NCBI GenBank assembly: GCA_945910005.1
Contig: OX246747.1
Location: 12,429,035 to 12,493,034, forward strand
DNA length: 64,000 bases
Origin: Isoperla grammatica
Taxonomy: Eukaryota; Arthropoda; Insecta; Plecoptera; Perlodidae
Direction: 5' to 3'
Part shown: one piece after another, positions 33,002-47,737 of the stretch
How the letters are laid out: each line of letters starts with the position of its first letter
How positions within the stretch are numbered: the first letter of the stretch is position 1
The notes under the pieces: model-generated
What the model was told of the DNA's origin: nothing
The model's input: only the letters and a program-made list of their open reading frames with translations
Databases searched by the model: none
Translations under genes and position numbers: made by a program

Positions 33002-33010
33002 GGATAGATA
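32914..33010. repeat. (GATA)n microsatellite
   Basis: About 24 GATA units, nearly perfect, with one GATG near the right end. Confidence 0.97.
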
Positions 33011-33130
33011 ATGGGCTTTATTGAAGGCGGGATTAAGGCCAGCAAGGCCTTATCTTCCATACAACCTTTTAACAAAAAATACATTTTGATACAGACAATA
33101 CACAATAGACAGAAGTACAATAATATTAAT
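33011..33130 (-). mobile_element. Probable 3' end of a LINE or SINE with a TATC tail
   Basis: Read on the minus strand, GGAAGATAAGGCCTTGCTGG then TCAATAAAGCCCATTATC leads into (TATC)n. A transcript-like end immediately followed by a simple repeat is the usual 3' structure of a retroposon. The family is not identified. Confidence 0.4.
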
Positions 33131-33275
33131 AATATAAGTATTAGTGTACGAACATAAAACTAAACTATTCAATACATATACTGAAATACTAACTCATAAT
33201 GAAAAACAAAACATTAATTGCAATTAAGGTTAACCTTTCATTCGAAAGCTGCATTGTAGTTTAATTAAAAGTTAA

Positions 33276-33655
33276 ATGATTGATTAATGGGGCTTAACGT
33301 CTCATATTTATGCAACGATGGCTAATCGAGACGATGAGCGGGTGAAAAATGAAGATAAGAAAGATGATAATGAAGAATAAAGCCACATCCGAATCAGATC
33401 CATTGTACGTCGTGTGAGTCGTCATACGGGAGTCCAGCAAGGGAGGGCAGGGCCAAGTGGGAGGAGACATATTCAATGGAACAGTGGGGGGGAAAGGGGA
33501 TTGGGGTGTGGACTGCACTTTGTCTGACTTCTCCTCCTCGACCAGTCCGGCTTGGGTGGCCCTACCAGAAGCATACGCTTCCGCCGGCATAGCTCTCGCG
33601 ATCAACAAAGCACGCAAACCTGCCCACCACGATAAGGTGGCAGTCCCTGGGCAGG
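33276..33655 (-). mobile_element. SINE, A-head long form (type ii), full length
   Basis: TGATTGATTAATGGGGCTTAA to CTGGGCAGG, with both the long body and the complete A head. Confidence 0.9.
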
Positions 33656-33747
33656 TTTGTTATAAACTTTAAATAATAATTTTAATCGGGAAAAAAATAA
33701 ATGCACATTCCAGATTTCTTATTCTCATTATTAATTCATCATTATTT

Positions 33748-33905
33748 TTATTATTGGTGGTGTTTAACGACGTACTCGACAGCTTAGGTCATATGACGCC
33801 TTCCGAATCAGGTCCACTTTATCGCGGAGTCGTCATAAGAATCGTATTTTCCAACAAAATCCATGTCTTGGTGGGGTTTTAGAGCTCTGACGTCAGGAGT
33901 GTCGA
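33748..33905 (-). mobile_element. Diverged relative of the SINE body
   Basis: GGTGTTTAACGACG replaces GGGCTTAACGTC. CTTCCGAATCAGGTCCACTT, GCGGAGTCGTCATAAGA and TTCCAACA align with the ATCCGAATCAGATCCATTGT, GCGTGAGTCGTCATACGG and GTCCAGCA blocks of the long body. Same orientation. It looks like an older or sister lineage that shares the body but not the head. Confidence 0.55.
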
Positions 33906-33983
33906 GGTGGGAATGGAGGATTGACCGGATCGGGGAGTTCACGTCTAAACTTCGAGGAATAAACAACAACCGGGGTTTGAGGA

Positions 33984-34366
33984 GTGAGTGGCCATCTACG
34001 GAGGAGGATTAAGCATACAAGAGCGGAAGAGAGAAGTAGAGGGAAGAACAACAAGGTCGTACACCAGGACCCGTACGAGGGAAGAGCTTGGACCCATGGG
34101 ATGACGCACGTTATCAGTATGCGAAGAAACTATATCCTTCCACTTGACGAAAGAAAAGAAGAGGAGTCATTTTCAAGTGACGATGATGCAGATGATCTCC
34201 AGTTTCTCGAAATGATGGAGAGACGGCCGAGAGTAATAAGGGAACGCAAGAATTAAGTTGAAATGTACGACGACCACGACTTTTCAACGCGTTTCCGCAT
34301 TTCGAAACAGTCAGTGTTAATGGTGCTGGGGCAAATTGAAGGAAATTTGGAATACGAGCACGACAG
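33984..34366 (+). pseudogene. PIF/Harbinger transposase N-terminal exon
   Basis: ATG at 33984 opens a basic N-terminus and an acidic patch (EESFSSDDDADDLQFLEMME). RRPRVIRERKN then a TAA stop (34254) follows, and in the same frame MYDDHDFSTRFRISKQSVLM, VLGQIEGNLEYEHDR, ending exactly at CAG-GTGAGT. An acidic 'Y-D/E-x-x-D-F-x-x-R-F-R-[IL]-S-K' segment is the characteristic N-terminal region of Harbinger transposases, before the helix-turn-helix. The internal TAA makes this copy dead. Exons carrying the catalytic centre would lie downstream, but a SINE (34433-34796) and satellites follow instead. Confidence 0.65.
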
Positions 34367-34432
34367 GTGAGTTTCTTTTAACATTCAATATAAATCCCAT
34401 ACTCGGCCGAAGACTGAAGTGAAGGTGATAAT

Positions 34433-34796
34433 GTGATAACGTCTCATATTTTTGCAACAATGGCTAATCGAGACGATCAGCGGGTGATAATGAAGATGAG
34501 AAAGATGATAATGAAGCATAAAGCCACATCCGAATCAGATCCATTGTACGTCGCGTGAGTCGTCATACGGGAGTCCAGCAAGGGAGGGCAGGGCCAAGTG
34601 GGAGGAGAAATATTCAATGGGACAGTGGGGGGGAAAGGGGATTGGGGTGTGGACTGCACTTCGTCTGACTTCTCCTCCTCGACCAGTCCGGCTTGGGTGG
34701 CCCTACCAGAAGCATATGCTTCCGCCGGCATAGCTCTCGGGATCAACAAAGCACGCAAACCTGCCCACCACGATAAGGTGGCAGTCCCTGGGCAGG
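34433..34796 (-). mobile_element. SINE, A-head long form (type ii)
   Basis: A degraded tail (GATAACGTCTCATATTTTTG), then the full long body and A head to GGGCAGG. It lies in the presumed intron downstream of the Harbinger exon. Confidence 0.85.
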
Positions 34797-34825
34797 CTTA
34801 TAATGAAGATGAGAATAATGATTAA

Positions 34826-34885
34826 GATAGATTGATATTAGGGCTTAACGTTTCATATTTTTGCTACGAGGCTAATCGAGACGAG
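34826..34885 (-). mobile_element. SINE tail-only fragment
   Basis: GATTGATATTAGGGCTTAACG through GGCTAATCGAGACGAG, then unrelated sequence. It lies 30 bp from the preceding full-length SINE in the same orientation. Confidence 0.7.
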
Positions 34886-34914
34886 AAAACAATGATAATG
34901 AAGAATAAACCCAA

Positions 34915-35094
34915 GTAGAACACGAACGCCGTTCCAACGTTGTTCCGCCGGTACCATTTGCGTCGGAACAACGTCGGATTTATGTCGTGATACTGCGGCG
35001 GATTTCCGGAGTTATGACTAGAGGAACGACATCGGTACGACGACGGTTTACGCTCTCCACAGGTTCAAAACAACCAAAACAGGCCTCAATCTCT
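34915..35094. other. Inverted-word region bordering the 124-bp satellite
   Basis: CGTTCCAACGTTGTTCCGCC and GCGTCGGAACAACGTCGGA are near complements 40 bp apart. CGGTACGACGACGG resembles the GGTCCGACGG word of the satellite. It may be a diverged edge of the array. Confidence 0.4.
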
Positions 35095-36125
35095 CGACCG
35101 AAACCCCTCTAATACGCCGCGAATACGCGTTGGTACGACGGTGGAAATTAGTGGCGTATTTACGCCGTATTAGTAGCGTATTCACCCTCGTTTCAGCAGC
35201 AGAAGCGCCATGTTAGCTTCACAAACCCACTTCTAATACGCCGCGAATACGCGTTGGTCCGACGGTGGAAATTAGTGGCGTATTTACGCAGTATTAGTAG
35301 CGTAATAACCCTCGTTTCAGCTGAAGGAGCGCCATGTTAACTGCACAAACCCACTTCTAATACGCCGCGAATACGCGTTGGTCCGACGGTGGAAATTAGT
35401 GGCGTATCTACGCCGTATTAGTAGCGTATTCACCCTCGTTTCAGCTGCAGGAGCGCCATGTTAACTGCACAAACCCACTTATAATACGCCGCGAATACGT
35501 GTTGGTCCGTCGGTGGCAATAAGTGGCGTATTTACGCCGTATTAGTAGCGTATTCACCCTCGTTTAAGCTGCAGGAGTGCCATGTAAACTGCCCAAACCC
35601 ACTTCTAATACGCCGCGAATACGCGTTGGTCCGACGGTGGAAATTAGTGGCGTATCTACGGCGTATTAGAAGCGTATTCACCCTCGTTTCAGCTGCAGGA
35701 GTGCCATGTAAACTGCACAAACCCACTTCTAATACGCCGCGAATACGCGTTGGTCCGTCGGTGACAATAAGTGGCGTATTTACGCCGTATTAGTAGCGTA
35801 TTCACCCTCGTTTCAGCTGCAGGAGTGCCATGTAAACTGCCCAAACCCACTTCTAATACGCCGCGAATACGCGTTGGTCCGACGGTGGAAATTAGTGGCG
35901 TATTTACGCTGTATTAGTAGCGTATTTACCCTCGTTTCAGCAGCAGAAGCGCCATATTAACTGCACAAACCCACCTCTAATACGCCGCAAATACGCGTTG
36001 GTACGACGGTGGAAATTAGAGGCGTATTTACGCCGTATTAGTAGCGTATTCACCTTCGTTTTAGCTGCAGGAGCGCCATGTAAATGCACAAACCCACTTC
36101 TAAATTCTAATACGCCATTCAGTTA
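35095..36125. repeat. Satellite array, 124-bp unit, 8 copies plus a partial
   Basis: TAATACGCCGCGAATACG starts at 35110, 35234, 35358, 35482, 35606, 35730, 35854 and 35978, an exact 124-bp spacing. Each unit pairs TAATACGCC with GGCGTATT words (GTGGCGTATTTACGCCGTAT, TAGTAGCGTATT) and so can fold. No monomer contains a transposon motif I know. Confidence 0.95.
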
Positions 36126-36394
36126 ATATTACCTTAGTTTCAGTGGCGTATAGGAATAGGGTGGGCAGGTGACCAGGGGCCCAGATCCCCGGGAGTGCCC
36201 CATAACAAGAAAAATCACAAAAATCTATTTGTTGTAAAAATAAGCAATTATTACTGGAAAAGTATAATACAAAGAACAAACTGTAGACACAAAATCAACT
36301 GAAAATTTGATATAGAATGCTATATTTGTTGCAAGCCTGACCGTGGGGCCCTTCTTCGGCGAGAGGACTCGCTTGGTGACAATTGACGAACCTT
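36126..36394. other. Spacer between two satellites
   Basis: Contains GGTGACCAGGGGCCCAGATC and AT-rich sequence, with no frame or repeat of note. Confidence 0.4.
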
Positions 36395-38480
36395 TCATCT
36401 GTCACTCGCAACTCGTTCCTTGACTGAAAGACACACACTGAAAGACACACAAATCATATCCTCTCAGCGCCCTGTGAAACAAACACGTATAAGTCGACTC
36501 ATCTCAGCACCCTGGGAAACTCAGACACACGTCAACTCCTCCTAGCGCCCTGGTGAAAGACACACAAGTCATCTCCGCTCAGCGCCCTCTAAAACAAACA
36601 CGTATAAGTCGACTCATCTGATCACCCTGGGAAACACAGACACACGTCTACTCTTTCTAGCGCCCTGGTGAAAGACACACAAGTCATTTCCGCTCAGCGC
36701 CCTCTGAAACAAACACGTATAAGTCGCCTCATCTGATCACCCTGGGAAACACAGACACACGTCTACTCTTTCTAGCGCCCTGGTGAAAGACACACAAGTC
36801 ATATCCGCTCAGCGCCCTCTAAAACAAACACGTATAAGTCGACTCATCTCAGCACCCTGGGAAACACAGATACGTCTACTCCTCCTAGCGCCCTGGTGAA
36901 AGACACACAAGTCATATCCGCTCAGCGCCCTCTGAAACAAACACGTATAAGTCGACTCATCTCAGCACCCTGGGAAACACAGATACGTCTACTCCTCCTA
37001 GCGCCCTGGTGAAAGACACACAAGTCATATCCGCTCAGCGCCCTCTTAAACAAACACGTATAAGTCGACTCATCTGATCACCCTGGGAAACTCAGACACA
37101 CGTCTACTCTCCCTAGCGCCCTGGTGAAAGACACACAAGTCATATCCGCTCAGCGCCCTCTTAAACAAACACGTATAAGTCGACTCATCTCAGCACCCTG
37201 GGAAACACAGATACGTCTACTCCTCCTAGCGCCCTGGTGAAAGACACACAAGTCATCTCCCCTCAGCGCCCTCTGAAACAAACACGTATAAGTCGACTCA
37301 TCTCAGCACCCTGGGAAACTCAGACACACGTCTACTCTTCCTAGTGCCCTGGTGAAAGACACACAAGTCATCTCCGCTCAGCGCCCTCTAAAACAAACAC
37401 GTATAAGTCGACTCATCTCAAGACCCTGGGAAACACAGACACGTCTACTCCTCCTAGCGCCCTGGTGAAAGACACACAAGTCATCTCCCCTCAGCGCCCT
37501 CTGAAACAAACACGTACAAGTCGACTCATCTCAGCACCCTGGGAAACACAGACACACGTCTACTCTTCCTAGCGCTCTGGTGAAAGACACACAAGTCATC
37601 TCCGCTCAGCGCCCTCTGAAACAAACACGTATAAGTCGACTCATCTCATCACCCTGGGATCCACAGACACGTCTACTCCTTCTAGCGCCCTGGTGAAAGA
37701 CACACAAGTCATTTCCGCTCAGCGCCCTCTGAAACAAACACGTATAAGTCGACTCATCTCAGCACCCTGGGAAACACAGACACGTCTACTCCTCCTAGCG
37801 CCCTGGTAAAGACACACAAGTCATCTCCCCTCAGCGCCATCTAAAACAAACACGTATAAGTCGACTCATCTGATCACCCTGGGAAACTCAGACACACGTC
37901 TACTCCTCCTAGCGCCCTGGTGAAAGACACACAAGTCATCTCCCCTCAGGGCCCTCTGAAACAAACACGTATAAGTCGACTCATCTCAGCACCCTGGGAA
38001 ACTCAGACACACGTCTACTCTTCCTAGTGCCCTGGTGAAAGACACACAAGTCATCTCCGCTCAGCGCCCTCTGAAACAAACACGTATAAGTCGACTCATC
38101 TGATCACCCTGGGAAACTCAGACACACGTCTACTCTTCCTAGTGCCCTGGTGAAAGACACACAAGTCATCTCCCCTCAGCGCCCTCTGAAACAAACACGT
38201 ATAAGTCGACTCATCTCAGCACCCTGGGAAACACAGACACGTCTACTCCTCCTAGCGCCCTGGTGAAAGACACACAAGTCATCTCCGCTCAGCGCCCTCT
38301 AAAACAAACACGTATAAGTCGACTTATCTGATCACCCTGGGAAACTCAGACACACGTCTACTCTTCCTAGTGCCCTGGTGAAAGACACACAAGTCATCCC
38401 CCCTCAGCGCCCTCTGAAACACACACATGCCATAAACTAAGCGCCCTTGTGAAAGACACATGATTTGTCTCAGCACCCTG
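36395..38480. repeat. Satellite array, 113/115-bp unit, about 17 copies
   Basis: CACGTATAAGTCGACTC words start at 36484, 36599, 36714, 36829, 36942, 37055, 37170 and so on to 38309. Spacing is 113 or 115 (once 112). Each monomer has TGGTGAAAGACACACAAGTC, CAGCGCCCTCT, and either CTCAGCACCCTGGGAAACAC or CTGATCACCCTGGGAAACTC. The 2-bp difference mostly reflects CAGACACACGTC against CAGACACGTC or CAGATACGTC. Degenerate units fade out after 38430. Confidence 0.95.
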
Positions 38481-41185
38481 GTGAAAGAACAAGTTATCTC
38501 GTCTTGGAGACCTGGAGACAAACGCATATATAAGTCGTATCATCTTAGAGTCCTGTAACAAACTAAGACAATTATCCCAAAACAAAGCGTTAAATGGATA
38601 CGTTGTTAATTCTGCGATAGTATCTCGAATTTTCGAGACTGTCTTCATATGTCAGAACCTTGGAATAAATGTAACATTATGCAGTTATATTCGTGTGTTG
38701 ACGACCCCTCGTGTTGAAATCTGAAACAACAAAACCAATTGGATCAGCTTATGCCTGTAGCCGGCATGTACTCTAGTTGACGACTTAGTTTGAACTGAGG
38801 CAAGCGAGCGCCGGTTTTTTCTCCACATCTGTAAAAGTCCGTTACGCTGGCCTTGAGGCTTCTATGGGCTTTATGATGTATTGTCGCGTGTTGGTCAGGG
38901 CGTGGGTTGGGTTGGGTTTGGATGGATTTCTCTAGCAATAGCTTCAATCACACGGAAGGTTCTAATTAATTATCTGTGCTTTATTGGCGTAAGTGCTGGT
39001 ATTTGTATCGGCAGTTGGTCTCCTCTATTAGTAATGTTTATTCAAATCAATGTATTACTGTACTATTTTTAATACTGCAACCACAGATAACAAGTTCACT
39101 TCGTGATGAAGTTGTTGCCTGTGCGGCAAAAAAATAAAATAGTAATAAAATAAATATTGCACAGGTTTACATGAGACAATTTAGTAAGACCGTCACACCG
39201 TGTAAGGGATCCTTGCAAGACGGTTCCAAGTATTACCAATAGCATAATGAATTACAACTGGAACAGGCTGCTATATGGATTTTAGGAAATCTTACATTTG
39301 CGATTTTTGGCTTAGGCCTACGTAAAAACAAAACATTTCGATTTACATCAATACTGTACGTTGTCCATGTATGGCTTTAAATGTCAGTCTTCAGTTTTGA
39401 CGGCTCCTTATGCATTATTTATCATGACGAAACACCAATAGTTAGGTCAGTGTAAGCACACGATGCTCCAATTCGCCAGCACGCCAGTTCGATTCCAGGC
39501 ACCGGTAATCCTAACTGAAAGTTTCTTAGTAGAGATGAGGAACGATTTAAAATCTATAGGTACCGGTAATCATATGTAAGATGAAAAAATGAAATCGTAA
39601 TTGTGGTGTCTTAAATCATCACAATTATAGTCTTGCAGCGAGAGTATATATCTTCTCGTGTGTGGTAAAATAAATTCAGTACGATCGGAAGCACACTTGT
39701 GGCGTAGATGATGGGTTATGGAGGAGGCGCGGTCTAAATTTGTGTGACAATCTTGAGGACGAGCCAATTGAAATAAGTAATTCCATAAGAATTAAGAACC
39801 AAAGAGTGTCGAGTTCATCATATTGTACTAAGTACATGATATTGGTAATAATATGCAAGCCTCGTTATTTACATGACAACATTTCAAGAAAACCTGTTAC
39901 ATTTTAAAATTTAAACGCAGTAAACGGAGTTGCAATTAAGTGTGTAATTCACGTGCCGTTTGTTCAGAGAATGTTTCTAGAGTTTTGTGACAATGATACT
40001 TATTACTTTTACGCCCAGCAAAATTCGAAACTGGAAAGCAGAGTGCGGTTTACTGCCAATGCCTAACCCCTAAAGTTTTAGTTTACTCAACTATTCTCTA
40101 GTGAATATAATTTACGTGTATTTTACAAACTAATACAGATGAATGATTTACACATGATATAATACTCTCGCGTTCGTCTCGCACCTCCATTGGCTCCAAT
40201 ACAACTGCGCTACACAATATAATTACAAAACATTGCTTTTCAGACAAACTCGACTCGAAGCACAGCTCGAAGTCAAGACAATTGAGCCCCCTTGAGAGGC
40301 AGAGTACACTCCCTGGTCATAAACTCACGAAGGACGCAACCTCGTTGTATCTCTCTTTCGCACCCTGCATGTTTGAACGGCATTCTTTTCAAATATGGGG
40401 TGGAATACTTTGGGTAGCGGTAAAGGTTTGGAGGGGGGGCGGCAGGCATTATCCCCCCGATGGCTTCGACCGCGTCTCCAGCCAAATATGTTTCTCTTGA
40501 GACACTTGTTGTATGTGTACTTGTGCGTGCGAGAGAGGTTATTGTAATTTTCATTGCCCCACCTCCCACTGGTAAAAATTATGTGGGTGCACTTGACCAC
40601 TGTCTGATTGTAGTTATGGAGCCAGCTTACTGTGCACTTTTTTATTTTGCAGTTTAATATTCACTTTGTGTATTAGTAGGATAATTATTTTTATTTAATG
40701 TGAAATCCCAATGTTAAATATACATAAAATTTCAAACTATTGACAATAATTCATCGGAATTTGATATGAACTTATATATCAGAATCGTTCGCCATCATAA
40801 TCACTTGCACAAATAACTACTTTTAGCTTTTATCAAATGTGATGGTAATTTCGTGTATTATTTGCATACGTGTTTTATAATATAATTACAACTGATGTTT
40901 AATGTGGGGGGTGGGGGGCTAGAGAGTCAACAGTCTCTCCCCCCCCCCCCCCCCCCTCCGCCACCATACTACTACTAATACTGTAAACGCCAATATACAT
41001 GGATTTCGCAAAACTCTTTGCATCTTCGAAACAAATGCAACTAGAACCATATGTCTTATCGTGACACCTTTTCTTTTCCTCATTGGAGTTGTAGCATGTC
41101 GACTGTCGAGCCCCGTATTCTCAAATATTTTCAAAACGTCATAATATGTAAACAAAACTTACCTTGTAACCATTCTTATAATAAT
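38481..41185. other. Mostly unassigned AT-rich region
   Basis: Contains the tRNA-like segment at 39435-39505 and a poly-C run at about 40939-40956. Short frames (for example 40273-40569 minus) show no motif. No splice-bounded conserved exon was recognised. Confidence 0.35.
39435..39505 (+). other. tRNA-like segment (A and B boxes)
   Basis: TTAGGTCAGTGTAAGCAC resembles an A box, and AGTTCGATTCC at 39486-39496 matches the B box well. Acceptor-stem pairing is poor, so a tRNA-derived SINE head or tRNA pseudogene is more likely than a working tRNA. Confidence 0.45.
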
Positions 41186-41194
41186 AATAATTAT

Positions 41195-41278
<84 letters not shown>

Positions 41279-41279
41279 T
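41186..41279. repeat. (TAA)n microsatellite
   Basis: About 30 nearly perfect ATA/TAA triplets. In one frame it produces a poly-Asn reading, which is not a protein. Confidence 0.95.
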
Positions 41280-41376
41280 AAATATCTGCGAAATAAATAA
41301 ACAGGCGTTTACCAACTCAATTCTCTTTTAACACAATCATAACGCGATGTGATAGCAAAGTGTGCAAACAAGCATA

Positions 41377-41563
41377 AATGACTATTGACTATTGACTATT
41401 GACTACAACCCCACCGTGATTATTTCTTAGTCAAGCCACAAAACTAACAAGACTCCTTTCATTGGCTGCGAGCGAGAGTTCTGCGCGCTGATTGGCTGTG
41501 ACTAAGACTTGACCAAGGAATTGAGATATTTCAATTCGTGAGTCAATAGTCAATAGTCAAAAG
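41377..41563. repeat. Short inverted-repeat unit with GACTATT termini
   Basis: TGACTATTGACTATTGACTA at the left and TAGTCAATAGTCAA-type sequence at the right form an inverted pair about 140 bp apart. TTAGTCAAG and CTTGACC inside also pair. The unit could be a small MITE; no target duplication is evident. Confidence 0.6.
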
Positions 41564-41920
41564 TTACGACGAACATGTGCGGATTTAATTCTAAGTCGGG
41601 GTTTGTTTTGTAATTTATGGATACGAAGAGTTTGTCTCGTAGGCTTGATGATTCAATTGGAAAACACAGCGGAATGTAGAAGTGGATGTTCTGTTTTTAA
41701 GTTCCGCAGTCGTAGAAAACTCCCATGGCATTATAAAACTCTGAACATTCACATCGCAACAACGGAAAAAACATTTCAATTTGTATGTTTGTATTTGTAT
41801 TTGATTTGTCTTTTTCCTTGTGTACCTGGTGACCTGTCCATGGTTGTTTTATTAGGCTGCAGAGGGCCGTATATTGTGGACCTAAATCAGCCTTCTCGCC
41901 TCCGGGCGAAAAAATACCAA

Positions 41921-45068
<3,148 letters not shown>

Positions 45069-45069
45069 A

Positions 45070-45096
45070 ATTTTTTTTTTTTTTTTTTTTTTTTTC
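45070..45096. repeat. Poly-T run
   Basis: About 27 T directly after the Dong-like 3' end. It could be the poly-A tail of an unidentified retroposon on the minus strand, whose body would be CAAGTGAACCAACATAC rightward. Confidence 0.7.
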
Positions 45097-45414
45097 AAGT
45101 GAACCAACATACAAAAAAAAAATAGCATACATATGCCCCACTAAGCCGAACAAGGCTTATCAGTGGGTCTATATTACACAAGAAGTATGTTTTAGCGGAA
45201 GGCACAATATAAATTAAAATTACCAACTTATTCCTAGACAAAATACAACATAAAGAAACTATATAATAGTGAATTTAGCAAAAAGTATGGAAACGATATA
45301 TGACAATAAATACATCAACATTTAGAACGAGCCGGGAACCGACTAAGATACTAAGATAGACATAATGAAATATTTTTAAGGTAGTGTGATTTTAATGTTG
45401 CAAATTACCTTTTA
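45097..45414. other. Unassigned, possibly a minus-strand retroposon 3' end
   Basis: It follows a poly-T run. CCCCACTAAGCCGAACAAGG with TTATCAGTGGG forms a short inverted pair. No coding content recognised. Confidence 0.3.
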
Positions 45415-45640
45415 CCAAATCCAACATGGTAACGACGCCGTTTTACGGCTCAAATCCTTCCCTAGCCTAGCAGCGGAATCCGAACCAAATCCGACGTGGT
45501 ACCGACGCCGTTTTACGGCTCAAATACATGCCTAGCCTAGAAGCGAAATCCGAAAAAATCGAACGTGGTACCGATGCCGTTTAACGACTCAAATACATGC
45601 CTAGCCTAGCAGCGGAATCCGAACCAAATCTGACGTTGTT
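45415..45640. repeat. Tandem repeat of about 84 bp, 2.7 copies
   Basis: GGTACCGACGCCGTTTTACG (first copy GGTAACGACG), CTCAAATACATGCCTAGCCT and AGCGGAATCCGAACCAAATC recur three times with a few differences. Confidence 0.85.
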
Positions 45641-46058
45641 ACATGTTTTGACGTTGTCCATGTTTTCTTTGCAAAAGGGGGGGGGGGTTGTCCCCCCCCC
45701 TCTCCCCCCATGTATACGCCACTGCACAGAAATCCTTCCAAGGCATGTATGTTGATTGCCTTAACAAAAAATTCAAATTTTCTAACATTTTGATGCATCT
45801 ATTTCGACATGAGACTTGTTCTAATTGATATTTGCAGACATTACACCTTGAACAGGATTTGAAAATATTTGTGATGACAGCCAGCCGTGTATAGAGCATA
45901 GTGCAGTTCCAGCAAACCTTGTATCTCATGACCTGGGACAGACCAATACCTGAACGTCACATTTTGTTCTACAGACTCACGTGGGATGCGACGTGTGGGT
46001 GCCCACAGCCAAAATCGATACAATTTTGGCAAGTGCAACTAGGCCATCACTGTACGTG

Positions 46059-46640
46059 CAGTGGCGTAACTAGGAATTATTTCGGGGGGGGGGGTTCATT
46101 TTGGAAAAGTGAGATGAGGGGACTGAAAGGGGTCTGGGGCGAAGCCCCAGCCGTCGGAGGCCATTTCGCCGAAGGCGAAATTTTTTTCACTTCTATAATT
46201 ATTATTTTGTGTCTTTTAGACTCAAATAATAGGCCTACTACTCGAACCACTACTCGTTTGTTTATATTATATTAAAGTTACAATGTTACAGTAGGTATTA
46301 ATTAAAATGTTAATTCACAGAGCGTCATATTGTAATATTAGATGAATGCATTTTATTTATAGGCACCCTTACTTTTACTGGTTCGAGCGAAAGGTATATT
46401 AGTTGTATAGTTGTAGATGAACACATAAATATAATTGAATTATTGAAGGAAATTATACATCTTATCTAAGTGAAGTGGAAATACAATGAAAATACTATTT
46501 GTTGCGATTGTTATACGGTACACTGAAGTGGTTTAGGGATCTTATAGTATTAAGTAAATGTAGGGTTAAGTAATGTCATTCTCGATGTAGTTTCGGGGGG
46601 GGTTTAAACCCCCTAAACCCCCCCCTTAGTTACGCCACTG
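46059..46640. mobile_element. Non-autonomous hAT, CAGTGGCGTAACTA ends
   Basis: CAGTGGCGTAACTAGGAATT and its inverted partner ending TTAGTTACGCCACTG, both next to G/C runs. Flanked by identical TGTACGTG at 46051-46058 and 46641-46648. Length 582 bp, no transposase. Confidence 0.93.
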
Positions 46641-46648
46641 TGTACGTG

Positions 46649-47092
46649 CGTGGCCTAACAAATGCCATTTGGGGGGCATCTGCCTCTCGGTGTTCGGGAG
46701 GCAGTGCCCTTCATTTGTGGGTAGGGAACCAAAAAAATGCCTTACCCCACGCAAGGTGAACGCGATTTCTGGTAAGTACTTTTTTAATATGCATACATTT
46801 GTAACACTGACATGTCTGTAATTCCCCAGCATGCAACCAGTATTAATAGCTTTGGTGTAGGCATATATATTTCTTCACAAGTGATTGCCATTTCGGAACT
46901 TGTAGCCTATAATGTAGCCTATAAGTTTACTTCCAAACGCATTAATATTATAGTGTTGTATACATGAATTACAGCTACTTCACTCACTATATTCACTAGC
47001 ATGACTATCGTTGATAGTGCTCACTTAACATTTTCATGATATTCATAGAATTTAAAGTTTCTTTTTTTAAGACCAAATTGGGTGCTAATGAT
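46649..47092. other. No recognised feature
   Basis: Short stretch between two MITEs. Frames lack motifs. Confidence 0.35.
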
Positions 47093-47737
47093 TAGGGATG
47101 TCAATACCCGGAAATATTTGTACCCAAGTAACCTCGCGCCGTACCCGGACTACCCGGGTAGTAAATAATACTAAATACGCGTTTTATCGTCATGAGTGTC
47201 AAATGATTGGCAAAGTCGTGGAAAGAGACATTATATTGTTAAACGGTATCAGGTTGCATTGTCTTCGATGCAAAACGATCGCAGAAGTATTCAACAAAGC
47301 TTCAAAGCTTGCGTTTCTGCTACGGTAGGCGGTGGTCGGCCGCGTCAAAGCGATGACGTCATAGTCCGAGCTCGAACACGAGAATATGATCGCTGTAAAG
47401 CTACGACGGGCGGCAGGTGCGCTCCCTCGGACTCGCAACCGTTCCGCAGCATTCTTCCATTGGCCTAGAGAAGATGATACTAATTGGGCTTTACGTCTCA
47501 TTCGTCAGCGGCGCTGTTGAGGGGGAGGGGGGTGGGGGGGTCAAGTTAAATGCTGGCAAATTGAAAAGAGCGGCTCGTACGCTCGCACAAAGACGCCAGT
47601 AGGGAAATATCGCAATGTTGAATTAATTTCGTTTTGAACAGATGAAAGGGACGGGTAGTACCGGGTAACGGGTATTGAAAAGTTGGAACCGTACCCGTGT
47701 GTACCGGGCGGGTAACGGGTACCCGTTGACATCCCTA
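47093..47737. mobile_element. Non-autonomous hAT, TAGGGATGTCAA ends
   Basis: TAGGGATGTCAATACCCGG and inverted GGGTACCCGTTGACATCCCTA, flanked by identical CTAATGAT at 47085-47092 and 47738-47745. Subterminal GGGTA/TACCC words repeat. A SINE tail relic lies inside near 47483. Confidence 0.93.
47483..47505 (-). mobile_element. SINE tail relic (about 20 nt)
   Basis: AATTGGGCTTTACGTCTCAT matches the SINE 3' end with one change, preceded by GATGATACT. It is very short, so a chance match cannot be excluded. Confidence 0.4.

Noticed and set aside
36395..38480. Possible CRISPR array because of regularly spaced repeats
   Set aside because: Whole 113/115-bp monomers repeat, with no unique spacers; the context is eukaryotic satellite DNA.
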